Origin: Musa acuminata AAA Group
Taxonomy: Eukaryota > Streptophyta > Magnoliopsida > Zingiberales > Musaceae
Direction of reading: 5' to 3'
Assembly: GCF_036884655.1 (NCBI RefSeq)
Contig: NC_088355.1
Span: 38,135,001 to 38,199,000 of the forward strand
Length of the DNA stretch: 64,000 nt
A program made the translations under genes and the position numbers. The notes under the pieces are model-generated. The model was not told where the DNA came from and did not search any database. It was given only the letters and a program-made list of their open reading frames with translations. Of this stretch, positions 44,274 through 56,547 are shown piece by piece (position 1 is the stretch's first letter; each line of letters starts with the position of its first letter).

Positions 44274-47200
44274 ATGGATCAGAGGAGGGCCCTGTTTCGC
44301 TCGAAAGTGAGAGAGGCACAAAAGCGTGAGAAGCGCATCGATTCTCCCCTCGTGAGGTACTCAAGAATCCTCGCATTTACTTCCGCGATCGTCAAAGCTT
44401 TCTCCGTTTGTCAAGGTCACTTGCTGTGTTGATTGTTGTTCCTCTGTTAGTAAATATAGTTTCACTTCTATCTCTTGTTCTAAGATCTTCGAGGTTGTTT
44501 TCCTATTAATTTTATTGCTTTATTGTTTTTGCTGGATATAGGCTTACAGTTGCCTATCTCCATATATGTTGTGAGCTTATACAATAATTCAGATATTTTG
44601 CCTCTAGCCTTCAACTATAATCCGGATAGAGGAGTTAACTCTGGAGATTTACAATTGTACGTTATGATTTGTCGTGCAAAAGGACATACCTAAAAATTTG
44701 CTTATGTATGCATGTCAATATTCATCATTCCTTATGCCATGCTAAAAAATCTGTTTTTCTTCACTTCTGTCATATGTTTAGTCACGAAGCATCTTCATCA
44801 ATTGCTTTCGCCACCCCTTTTCACATAGTTTAGAACCACATGCTCTGGTACCATGACGACTGCATAGTTGCACACGTACTCAGACATGCTACCATGCTGA
44901 AACTTCAGTTCTTAGGAAAATGTTGTTAGTTATTACGAGTCGTTATGGAGATGTCTATGGATTTTAAATGTAGAAGAAGATGCATGGTTCAGGGGTCAAT
45001 GAGAAAAATGCAATAGATGTGCAGGTGCATGTCCATCAAGGCTTCTATAAGGTTTTCTCCTCCGATGCATGTTTATTCTTTTCATGCTAGTGGCAAGGAT
45101 TTTCTTTTAATTAAAAGATTATAACATATCAAACTTCCTAAATTGTGACACTAGTGAGCTAGACAGACATAATTGCTTTATTATATTATTTGAGTTGGGA
45201 CAATGATCTTTTGGAAGTTCAATTACATGTATTGCTTTTAGCTGAAATGATGGCAAGTGTTAGAATAAAGGGTTTTTTTTGGTCCTGTAGGTATAATGAG
45301 AATGATCAGCCAGTTTGCCGAGTGTGCAACATTGTCTTGAAGTCAGAATCAAATTGGCCTGCACATCAAGTTTCTAGGAAGCATCATGAGGTAATGTTTC
45401 CTCGTCACTGTGACTATTCTTCAGTTTTTTAACCATTCTGTGAGTGAGAGATTTTTAATCAAACTTGATGTCTATTATGATTACTGAAAATAGCACATAA
45501 TGGGTGCCTTCACACTGTTCTTGATGCAGGCTATTGAGAATCTAAAAGCTACAGCTGGTGGATTGCCTCGTGAGAATAATCTAGGCTCTGAACCTCCAAA
45601 GGTGTCACAAACTAGATCGTCTTCCACATTGCCTGCAGACTTTTTTGATGGTCAAGGTGCAAAGAGACAAAAGACCAGTAAGATAGCCTTTTCAGCTTGG
45701 CCTCTTGATAAGTTTAGATGCTAAGCACATTGTGTATTAGAAGTGTAAGGAACGAGTAATCTTGTGTGGACACAATGAGCCGATGCTGAAAACTATGATC
45801 TGTGATCAGCGAAGTCAAGTATGAGGTCTTTTGAATTAGAGTTGAGTCATAATTTGTTAGCAAAGATTTTTCTTTTCTTAGGATTTTTGGGTAAATAATC
45901 ATCTAAATAATGTTATGCAAATGAGACTATTTCACCATTTTTTTGTCGTGTTCACCACAACCCATTGATTGTCCTCTTTTGAATAATTACCAACAACACA
46001 AGTAAGCAACCATCTAAAAGACTTTAAAACTTGTGCACAACACAAACGGAATAGGAACTCATTGAGAACTCTTGTCTCTTCTCAGTGAGAGATAAAGTAG
46101 TCCAATCAGATTTAATATGTTGTGTTTTGGAGTAAACTCAACTTCTATGCTTAATCCTACAGAACAATCAAAATAAATATTAGTCAGCAAATCTATATAA
46201 TTTTAGTGCAATTCTATGCCAAAGATGAGGCAACCATCTGCTATCCCACATAGATTTTGTGATATTTTGTCACTTTCAGGTCCTCAATTGGGATCAGACC
46301 AACACGTTCATTTTTAGATCATAATGTGGTTTCATGAATGTTAAATATCAAGGAACTGAAAGAACGTCTTTGCTCTACTTCCAAATTAACTTATATAGTT
46401 TCTGTTCACTTGAAGAATGGATCTAAGTTATTGTGTAAATGTTATTATGTAGATCTAAGTTATTGTAGAAGGATGGATCCAAGATAATGGAGTAGATAAA
46501 ACTTCAATAGGTCTTTGCTCACTTTGCCGAGTCACTCAATTGTTTTCTTTTCATTATATTCTTGCTGAATCTGCATCAGATGTATTGTGTGATTAATTAC
46601 ATGTACTGGTTTTCTATAATGCAAATCATATGATTGTATGCCAGATGAATGCTCTATAACTTCCTGTGCTTCATTCTTGTATTGGTCCTGTTGTTAGTTA
46701 TTACTTTGTGCTTGCACCTACCAAATTTACAGTATTCAAGTTATCATCTTCATATGTGGTCCTCATATTTATTGTTTAACTCATTTGACTATCTGATTGT
46801 CTAGATACGGTTCTGGGAGGGACGACCCAGTCTGTTATCACACCAGCTGGTTCTTCTTTCTCTTATAAACAAGGCAAGAAAGATTTATCTCCCGTTAGTC
46901 AGCCCTTGAATGCACCAGAGTCTCTGAACATTAGAAGTGAGAAGGTTGTGGTGAGTGAGGAAACAAGTGTGAGTAAACTGTCTACTAAGCTTGATCAGCC
47001 GTCAAAAATGATGGGTGGCACAGATGGTCAGCAAGATATGGGGGTTCTTCCCAATAACTTTTTCGACAACAATGAAAGAACTGATGATCAGCCTTTAAAA
47101 CAGATAGAAGACAAAAGTAATTTACAACTCAAGAAGGTAAACAAAACTCTGGATAGTTCCAATCAGACCAGTCAAGCATCAAAAAAGATCGATGGATCTG

Positions 47201-48796
47201 ATACCAAGCAAGTTAAAGGAGCATTACCAGAAGGTTTTTTTGACAATAAGGATGCAGATCTCCGTGCACGTGGGATTGAACCTGTTAAAGTTGATATAAA
47301 GTAAGCCTCTTTTACTTGTACTTCTTCCATCATGCTACTATCTAAGTTTCTCCATTGCTCATTTCAATCTGGTATAAGAAATGATTAAGCTTATTGTAAT
47401 TACAAAATTTGCCATGGCAGATTGTCTGCTAAACGTACTGTCATTTTTGCAATCATATTTGACATGTTTTCCTTGCAGCTAAGTACTTTAGGATTCAAAT
47501 TTGTTTGTTGGATTATTGTTGCATTAGTTCGTGTTAAGCAATCAAATCTTGACTGTTACTGAGTACTGTCCCCTGTCTGGACAGTGATGGTAATGTATGA
47601 TGCTGACACATTATACAGTAGGCATTTTGACAAGAAAAAGGAAGAGAAAAACAGACAGCAGGGAGAAAAAGTCATCATCGGCAAGAGGACAATTTATTAT
47701 TGTCAATGGCTTTGAGAAAGCTAGAGGGTACTTGGCTGCTGGCAACATGGGATGTTTTTGACCATACCCCACCTTTGGCCTGGTGAAAATGACAGAAGAA
47801 TCAGGTTGGGGCAGTGACGAGAGAAGCTAGGATTAGGAAAGGCTCTAGTCAACCAGATATGGGAGCAAACTTGCAGCCTGAGGCATGAGGCTTGGGCATT
47901 ATAGAAGAGAGGACAGAAAGAGAGAGATTGAAAGAGGATGGTCCTTACGGTTTTTAATCCGGTAAAAAGAAAACAATGGTAGAATGGGCTTTCAGTCAGT
48001 TATTGCATTTGTTGGACTATGTATGCCCTCTGCAGACCAAGTAGGCTGTGCCATTCCCTTCAGCCTGACTCCTCTTGATTACAATTTGACAAATTATTGA
48101 CCCTAACAATTTGGAAATAGTGTTGATAAACTTGTTTGCACCACATACATAAAGGTCTTCTAACAAAGAATGCTGCTGTCTGGACTTTCCTTCCATTTTC
48201 AACTGTTATTACTATCGTATTCAAGTTTTCTTTTATGTGGATATGGAAGTATAACTGTGGTCAATATTAATGCAGTGATGCATACAAAGAATTCGAGAAG
48301 GAAATCCAAGGTAATTTGCAGGAAGTGGATGACCGCCTGGAAGAAGAAGAGGTTTGCAATCTTCTGCTTTGCACTTCTTATTTGTGCTGGTCGGCTGAAA
48401 ATGATTTTCTTAACAAATAAACAATTGATTTGATTATTTGGGAAGTCACAAATCTCATGTACCTGCTGCAGATTGATGCTGCTGATGAGATGGAGGAGTT
48501 TCGTTCTCTGGAGCAAAAGTGAGTTTTTATTTTCCGGCAACTTCATGTTAAATATATATGCCAAAAGACTTACGATTGTTCCTACATTTTCTGTGAACTA
48601 TCACAGGGCATATAAAGAGAAGGTGGATGAGATAAAGAAGAAGCTTATTGAGGCGAAGGCAGAACGTCTTGCAAGATTACAGCAACCCCCGACGTTTTTG
48701 GGCAAGGAGTCTAGTGATGAGTCATCGAGTGACGAGGAGGGTGACGATGATGACACCAGTAACTTTGCAGTGGATTGGAGGGCTCAACATTTGTAG
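44274..48796 (+). CDS. ZNF830-like C2H2 zinc-finger protein
   Basis: Seven exons: 44274-44356, 45291-45390, 45530-45677, 46805-47300, 48276-48351, 48472-48518 and 48607-48796, giving 379 aa. A basic N-terminus (MDQRRALFRSKVREAQKREK) precedes one U1-type C2H2 finger (C37, C40, H53, H59; CRVCNIVLKSESNWPAH). The middle is low-complexity and polar. Near the C-terminus a coiled coil (DAYKEFEKEIQGN to EEFRSLEQKAYKEKVDEI) ends in an acidic tail (SSDESSSDEEGDDDD) and FAVDWRAQHL. This matches eukaryotic ZNF830 (CCDC16), a nuclear protein associated with spliceosomes and genome stability. The motif LPxxFFD occurs three times (95-101, 192-198, 251-257). The start has family-like sequence immediately after it, and all splice phases agree. 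Confidence 0.9.
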
Positions 48797-50135
48797 ACTG
48801 TACAACTATTTTGATCATACAGACCTATTTTGTATGCAAGTATCCTCTCATTTTTAACTTTTGTCCCAATCATTTCTTTCTGATTTGTCTTTTGAAAAAC
48901 CTGTAGATTTTTTTTTTTTTTTTTTTTTAAGAATACTAGATTTGAGTCTAGAATCTTATGATAAATCATCAAGATCTTTCATCAAGGTCTTTACCAACTA
49001 ATAGTTGATATTTTCATCATTGTCAATTGAATTATTTTTTATATTACTAAATATAAATTAATCGTTTGATAATGATGATTAGATATTTTATCTAGAAATT
49101 TTTGTATTGTTATGGTTTTACCAAATGATGTCCCATAGTTTTCACTCATGGGCAATCTTTTTTAGTCAATTTGATGAAAAAATCCTTTCGTCTTTCGTTA
49201 GTCACTTTCAACCATCATCATCATTGTTAGTGTCATCTTCGATCATCATTGCCTTCGCTTATGATTGTCCTAGCTGCTCTTGCTCTCACCACGAGCAATG
49301 TCGTGGTCATCTCCTTTTTCTTCTCTTCCTCTTATAATTTATCGATAAATCTTCATCTCTTCCTCTCCTTTTTCTTCTCCTCTTATAATTTATCCTTTTT
49401 CTTCTCCTCCTCTTATAATTTATCGATAAACCTTCATCTCTTCCTCTCCTTTTTCTTCTCCTCTTATAATTTATCGATAAACCTTCATCTCTTCCTCTTA
49501 TAATTTATCGATAAACCTTCATTGAGGAGGCGCAATAGTTATGAGTCGAGACAATGATGAGTCGAGACAACGATGAGTCGAGACAACAATGATTGAAAGT
49601 GATTGATGAAAAAGAGATGACCCTTTGTAAAAATTAATTATGGGGATGTCATTCGATAAAAATCTAATATTAAAGATTTTTTTAACTTAAACTATCCAGG
49701 ATGATTAATCAATTAATTAATTAATTAAATTAGAAAACCCAAAAGGAATCTCATATTGCAAGTTCATTCAGTTCTATCAGACGTTTGGAATAGCCATTTT
49801 CTAATAACTTGACTAAAAATATTATTGGAAGCTCTATATTCTTGCCGTAATACATATCAGCTCGAGCCCGACCACAGGCCTAATTGGTTCAATCTAGTTC
49901 GTTCGACACAATAATTTTAGACCATGTTGTCAGATCGAATCGACTCGACCACTCAAACCCGCCGGGCCGAACCGGATCATCGGTAGCATGGTGGTACGAC
50001 CTCCGTGCGTTTCCTGATTCCAACCTGTTTCGGGCAAGCTAGGGCAGTTCGCCGCCTCGTTGCTACATAACACCAAGCCCCCCCACCCCCACCAAGCCGC
50101 CGACGACTCGAAGAAACCCTAGCGAGCCCTCGGCC
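48797..50135. other. Intergenic region before eIF3e
   Basis: It starts with the 3' UTR of the ZNF830-like gene and a T-run (48907-48929). A minisatellite (49310-49520) and a small repeat of TGAGTCGAGACAA(C/T) (49545-49590) follow. The eIF3e promoter and leader occupy the last 300 bp or so. That promoter segment is related to 43558-43912. Confidence 0.75.
49310..49520. repeat. Minisatellite of about 50 bp
   Basis: Three to four variable copies of a unit made of CTCCTTTTTCTTCTCCTCTT, ATAATTTATCGATAAACCTT and CATCTCTTC occur, some shortened. Open frames across it are artefacts. Confidence 0.88.
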
Positions 50136-53100
50136 ATGGCGGACTACGACCTCACCTCCCGCATCGCTCCCCACCTCGATCGCCACCTCGTCTTCCCGCT
50201 CCTCGAGTTCTTGCAGGAGCGGGAGCTCTATGCCGACGATGAGATCCTCAAGGCCAAGATCCAGCTCCTCTCTCAGACTAACATGGTCGACTACGCCATG
50301 GACATCCACAAGGCCCTCTACCACACCGAGGATGTGCCCCAAGGTTCACTTTCGTCTCTGGCTTCTTTCTTTTTTCTCTTTTTCCTCCCAATTTTGTGAT
50401 CTGGACCTGGTGTTCTTGCAGAGATGGTGGGTAGGAGGGTAGAGGTCGTCGCGAGGTTGAAGTCCCTCGAGGAGTTGGCCGCTCCGCTTATCTCGTTCCT
50501 TCAGAATGCTTCCTTGGTCCAGGAGCTGAGGCCTGACAAACAGTACAACATCCAGATGCTCCATGACCGCTTTCAGGTGTGTTCTTGGGTTCATTAGTGC
50601 ATAGATCGATGGCAATTTTGTATGCGAATTTCCATCTGTGTTCGCAATGTGATGTGATGCCACAGTTTCACGACAAAGTTGGTAGGATTGACTGGTTAGG
50701 GCAATTGATACATGAAACTATTGGTCAAGAAGAGGGGGAAAAGGGGAGTATTTAGGAGTGGCTGATGTTGATTGTGTTCTGTTGTCGAGCAGATTGGGGC
50801 AGATCAGATTGAGGCTCTCTATCAGTATGCAAAGTTCCAGTTTGAATGTGGTAACTACTCTGGTGCTGCGGATTACTTGTATCAATATCGCGCGTTGTGC
50901 ACTAACAGTGAGAGGAGCCTGAGTGCGCTGTGGGGAAAGCTTGCTGCAGAGATTTTAATGCAGAATTGGGATACTGCACTTGAGGAGCTGAACCGGCTAA
51001 AAGAGATTATTGATTCAAAGGTATTCAATGTTTTAATCGATGCATATAATCTACAACTGTTCTGCTGCTGCCCTAATTTATGTCAATTTTCTGTTTGTTT
51101 GGCTTGTGAGCAGAGCTTTGCTTCTCCCTTGAATCAACTGCAAAACCGAATATGGTTGATGCATTGGAGCCTCTTCATCTTCTTTAATCATGAAAATGGC
51201 AGAAATGGAATCATTGATCTATTTTTCCAAGACAGGTTTGCCACATAAAACATCTATTTTTCTATTTTTTTCTGTCACATCTGTTGTGAAATAATACTCG
51301 AGCCAATCTTATCTTTCTTTTGATAATTCTCGTAGGTGGTGATTCTTTTTCATAAAAGTTGCTAATCAGAAAGTTTGTCCTCTTTGTATGTATTAGTTAT
51401 CCCCTTATAAGATGGTATAAGTCATTTTATACTGTACCCTTGGTGCATTGTTGTGCCACCACACAGCATGTAGGAGTAATTACATGGGCACCTTGGTATT
51501 ATATTCTCCTATTGCTCGCATCCTGTGCTAACTCAAGTAGACATAGTGTAATTAATTTCCCTAAAGGACATTTTTTTCTGCATATGTTTGATGTTAAAAC
51601 TAGCATATTCTTTTGATGTAGTATATGTAAGTTGCAGATATTTTTCAACATATTTTGGGTTCTGAATCGACTTCAAAATATGATAGCCGAAAATTTACTG
51701 GTAGGTTCTCCATATAATTGATTGATAGTCACCAGTTTTCAGACCCATCTGCCAACACTTCCATGAAGGCTCACAAACACAATAAACATCTAGTCATTTG
51801 ACAGCTTGAACATACTAGTTGACAATAAACAGCACTTCAACTGAATCCAGTTAGTCCCAGGTGGAGTGATTGATATGCTCAGCCTGCAGGTGTCAACAAT
51901 TTATAGTTTTAATGCATATTATTATGTTAAACCAGATCTGTAAGACATCACAATCTACACAAGTAAAATGTGATTTGCCCTAATCGACATCACAATCTGT
52001 CATTTTCAGTTTTCTAAGACTAATCTTATTTTCTAGTGGATAATCTGCAAATTTGAGCATTTGAATCCACTTTTTCGTCTGTTCAGATACTTGAATGCCA
52101 TTCAAACAAATGCACATCACCTCCTCCGTTATGTTGCAACTGCTGTCATTGTTAACAAAAGAAGAAGAAATATGCTTAAGGAGTTGGTCAAAGTTATCCA
52201 ACAGGAGCTGCATAGCTATAAGGATCCCATAACTGAATTTCTGGAATGCTTGTATGTGAATTATGACTTTGATGGTGCACAAAAGAAACTCAAGGAGTGT
52301 GAACAAGTAAGTTTTTCGAAGTACATTGAGATTTCTTTCTAATTTCTATCATTTTGGTGGTAAGGTTTGATATGATATTTATTTCATATGGTTGCTGAGT
52401 TTAGTTTTAATGGTTTTTTATTGAGTGTAGCTACTGGGTTCAAATTGTTCATGTTCTGTTTTATTTATTTATTTATTTATTTATTTTGTCAATGGAGTTT
52501 TGGTTAGAGCATCTGGTAGGAATTATTGGACATGTTGAACTATTGACTCAGAGTAAATTATACCAACGGTTGGATGATTTTGGTGCTTTGAACTTATCAA
52601 CATGTTCAAAATTATACCAACATGTTGAACTATCTACCAACGGTTGGATGATTTTGGTGCTTTGAACTTATCAAAAAGAAAAAGATGATTGTGGTGCTTT
52701 GAAGATATTTTTAATGACTTCAATCTGCACTCAGACCTACAAGCCTTCTTGACTCTTAGGTTTGTGATTGATAACTAAATAAGGCTTCGTGTGGAAGGTT
52801 ATTAGATCAAACTGATCTGCAGTTGCTTGCTTTATATCAAAGATTCAGAAGTGGAACAAAATTACACTGAGAAGACTTGGTAGTGGCATGTAGGATATTA
52901 TTTTTGTATTGTATGAACCAAATGCCATGACTTTAGACTTGTTTAAACCTGTCTAGCCATTTTTATCCAAAAGTGGGACTTGCATGAATGCTAGAAAGCT
53001 AATTGACTGCTCATGGCTTGCAAGTACCAGAGGCAATTTTCACAAACAGAGTACAATCCTGAGTGAAGGCAGTGCATAACTATTTCTATGTTAGCATCTT

Positions 53101-55236
53101 TGGGGAAAAAATAAGTTAATGGAACTTTAAACTAATGAAATAAAACTAGATTCAATAAGAAAAACCCTCAAGAAGCAGCAAGTTTTGCTATCGTTGCCAC
53201 TCACATAAGTAAGAGAGAAGCTGCAACCACTGGCCATGCTAGCACTGCATTAGCCATAGCTTCTGCAGAATCTGGTGGAACAATAAGCAGCAGCTGCACT
53301 ACAACTGCTGTGCAAGAAGCAGAAGTTGATGCAATCACAGCTGCCTTCCATGAGGCAAGTGACATCAAATGTGTAACTGTAATCTTCTACTAGTTACCCA
53401 GGCAGCAGCAGTTTAGCATATTTAGAGACATTTTGAAAGCACAAAATAGGAAAGATGAAAACAAATCTTTTTTGCCGAGCATCATTGGCTATTAGTAGAT
53501 CTACCTGTTTGCAGTCATTCACATTTGCAGTTGGCATGAAATATTTCCCTCCATTGGGATGAAATTCTCTATATCAGCTTATATGTCGAGTTAATTAGAG
53601 CCTTTTGGATTTAGTTGATTTCTTAATTCATCCAACCACATGCATGGATAAATTTGCCCTTAGTCTTAAACACAAGATGCATGTGCCTGGTTGAAGTGGC
53701 TTCACCTTGATATAGAGGTCCTTAGGTTCGCCTTGTTATGGTAGTACCTAGGTAAGCCAGGCATGTGCCCGAGGGAATACCAATGCTGACATGATTATAA
53801 TCAAGATTGCAAGATTCACATGTAACCATCAGAAGTTTATTCAGTGAGTAGTTCATCTATGATGAACTTATGGGCGGAGTCAATTTTGTTGCTTGGATTT
53901 ACAAAGTGATAGCGTCATTGAGGATGTTTGTTGCCATGAATGATTAAAAAATCTCTGAAGGATTAATTTCCAGCATGTTGCTTGACTGTTAAATTTTTAT
54001 ATGGTGTTCGATTCTGTTTTCTGTATTTCATTGTTTTTTTTTTGTTTGCTCTGCAAGGCTTATTTCATTAGAGTTGTATGTGAACTTCTGTTGCATCATG
54101 AATGATTTTCCTAGATATGTTTTATTTTTCTTCCAAGTCAAGTCATAGTCACTTCTCTCATTGAAAATACTTAAAACTTCTTTATGTAGTTGTCTTAATA
54201 TATTGTGGTCTTCTTCTGAATCTAATGTTGTGCATGTTTTACTTAGGTAATATTGAATGATCCTTTCCTTGGTAAACGGATTGAAGATTCTAACTTTACC
54301 ACTGTTCCTCTGAGGGAGGAATTCCTGGAAAATGCTCGTCTCTTCGTATTTGAGACTTACTGCCGTATCCATCGGTGCATTGATATCAGGTAGGTTGCTT
54401 GCTTTTTTACTTTGATATTTTGAGATTGTATATAATAGTTGCAAATGACCTTTAGTATTTCTTGCAATCTACTGAGATATGGTAAAACATTATCTCCCTA
54501 ATTATGTTCACGAGGTTCTTCAGTCTTTATGTGAACTGGTTGGAATTAAGTCAAGAATTAGTATTTCTTGCATTCTTCTTATTTTCGTTTTTTTATCCAG
54601 AACCTGAGTTCCTCTTCTAGAAGATTGTATTCTGAAACTAATGAATTATTGCTAATTATCAAACTGACCTGTGGCGACAGTGTGCTTGCTGAAAAGTTGA
54701 ACTTGAACATGAGCTATGATGAAGCACTGGTTTGGATAACGAATCTCATCCGCAACTCAAAGCTTGAAGCTAAAATAGATGCAGTGTTAGGGACTGTGAC
54801 CATGCCAATCGTTCATCAAAATGTGTAAGTATATATTCCAATCCACGGATTTCTCCGGCTATCCATCAAATGACAGTTCTAGATGTTTCTCCATCCATTA
54901 TTCAGAAACTAAATGTTGGCCTATCTGCTTCTGCTAATGCACTTCTACCTCTCTCTCTGTTAATTGATCTTGTTTATGACCATTGACCTAATCCGAACAG
55001 TAAGCTCTGATCATTAAGTTCTTATTTGTTGTCGGTCTTTGTCCTTGTAGCTCTTCTTGTAGGTAGCCTAAATTTATGTACTTTCTTGTAAGCTTTTATG
55101 GTTGTATATACTGATTTAAAAATGTTGCTTCAGGCACGAGCAGATAATAGAAGCAATGAAGAATCTTAATATGCGGACTTACCTACTGGCAAAGAACATT
55201 GTAGAACCTGCACAAGCTGCACAAGCCACTCGTTAG
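50136..55236 (+). CDS. eIF3e: Translation initiation factor eIF3 subunit E (INT6)
   Basis: Eight exons: 50136-50343, 50422-50576, 50793-51020, 51114-51235, 52087-52306, 54247-54389, 54681-54824 and 55134-55236, giving 440 aa, close to the known plant length. It is part of the eIF3 complex that loads mRNA and Met-tRNA on the 40S subunit. The N-terminal eIF3e domain starts [20 protein letters not shown] and includes [10 protein letters not shown] and [15 protein letters not shown]. Helical repeats follow ([36 protein letters not shown]). The PCI domain lies in the last 150 or so residues ([39 protein letters not shown]). It ends [20 protein letters not shown]. All splice sites are GT-AG with consistent phases. 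Introns 4 and 5 are long and contain unrelated repeats. Confidence 0.96.
52535..52680. repeat. Tandem duplication in eIF3e intron 5
   Basis: The phrase ACCAACGGTTGGATGATTTT plus GGTGCTTTGAACTTATCAA occurs twice about 80 bp apart, with the linking TTATACCAACATGTTGAACTAT segment also partly doubled. Confidence 0.85.
53140..53400 (+). other. Unassigned Ala-rich open stretch in eIF3e intron 5
   Basis: One frame stays open for about 80 codons, ending at TAG near 53390. It has protein-like, Ala/Ser/Thr-rich content ([19 protein letters not shown] and [17 protein letters not shown]). It has no Met start and I recognise no family. It may be a fragment of a captured gene or retroelement, or chance. 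It is not spliced into eIF3e, whose exon 5 and exon 6 join in phase around it. Confidence 0.35.
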
Positions 55237-56547
55237 GAGGGGAACTATACCTTCTTCCTAACATACAGTCAGTTTTTTTCTTTGTTTCTTGAACTCAGTA
55301 AGATGTTATGGAAGCTTTTTACCCAAGCGGAAAATTTTGCATCTGCAAAGTTGTTTTTATTCATATTCCTTGTTGGCTTTATGTAACTCAATACTTTATG
55401 GGGAAGTTTTGCTGGACTGTGTTGCAGAGTCTTAGTCTCTCTTCTACCTCTTGATGTAATGTATGCTAGGCCAAGGTATTTAGGGTCGCATGACCATTCT
55501 CTCTGTATTGACAGCTAGCTATTGGATCTGTGGTTTCTCTGAGAAGCTAATTTTTAAGGACAGGGTTGCAGATCATTCAACTTGAATTCGAAGAGATGTT
55601 TGCTCATACCAAGGATGATCATATTATTATACTCTAATGGAACAGTAGATGCACATAATGGTGCAAGATTTATGAAGCTTAATTTTTTACGTCTCAAGGA
55701 ACCAAACATCAAAGAGTTTATTAGGTGATTATGCAAAACAGTGATAAAGTATTTTTTTTAATTGTCGAACTAATTATATATTATTATTTATAATTAATTA
55801 TATTTAATATTTTTTTTAATGTTTTTTTAAAAATTATATTATTATTTTTATATTTACGAAAATAAAATATCTAATATCGTTTTTTTGGATAAAAATATCG
55901 CGTATATTTAGTGATAAATCAAAATAAGATAGAATCAATATGATAAATTTTATAATATTTTCATTAATAAAATTTGAGAAACGTGAGAAAAAAATAAATA
56001 TTTCTTTATAAGTATAAAAATTCTAATATAATTTTTAAAAATATAAAGATGAAATTAGATAACGTGAGAAAAAAAAATAAATTTTTTTTTATGAGTATAA
56101 AAATTTTAATATGATTTTTAAAATATATAAAGATGAAAATGTTAAAGGTAGCTAATTAATATGTCGTAAGCCGCTTGTTGAATAATTTTGAGTTAGAGGA
56201 ATGTTCACTTTTCTTCTGCCTTATTGTGGCAAAGGGAATCAAGTTTCCACCAACATCATTCCAGCAGCAGTACCACATGGATCATGTGATTCATTACATC
56301 ATATAGTTAATGATACATGGCCCCAAAAGATAACAATGGACACAAGGCATGTATATGATTCAGCAATGCAATAATATCACAGGTAGATGCGTAGCTTCTG
56401 ACCCGAACCAAGAAAAGAACGAGACATGCTAACAACGTTTGTACACACTGGTCTTCTGTTGGAAACCTTACGATATTCCCACAAAAAATATCGTATGGAA
56501 ATAAATCATCAGCATCCACACCTTTGCTTCGATGCCCATTAGGATTG
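55237..56547. other. Convergent intergenic region between eIF3e and CcdA genes
   Basis: It holds the 3' UTRs of the two convergent genes. In between is an AT-rich stretch (55745-56145) with a direct repeat of about 82 bp (55981-56060 and 56062-56145; GTGAGAAAAAAATAAAT.. and AATATAAAGATGAAA). Part of that resembles 11695-11760, so it is a dispersed repeat. No gene is visible. Confidence 0.65.

Noticed and set aside
49249..49503. 84-codon Ser/Phe/Leu-rich frame
   Set aside because: It is a translation of the 50-bp minisatellite.
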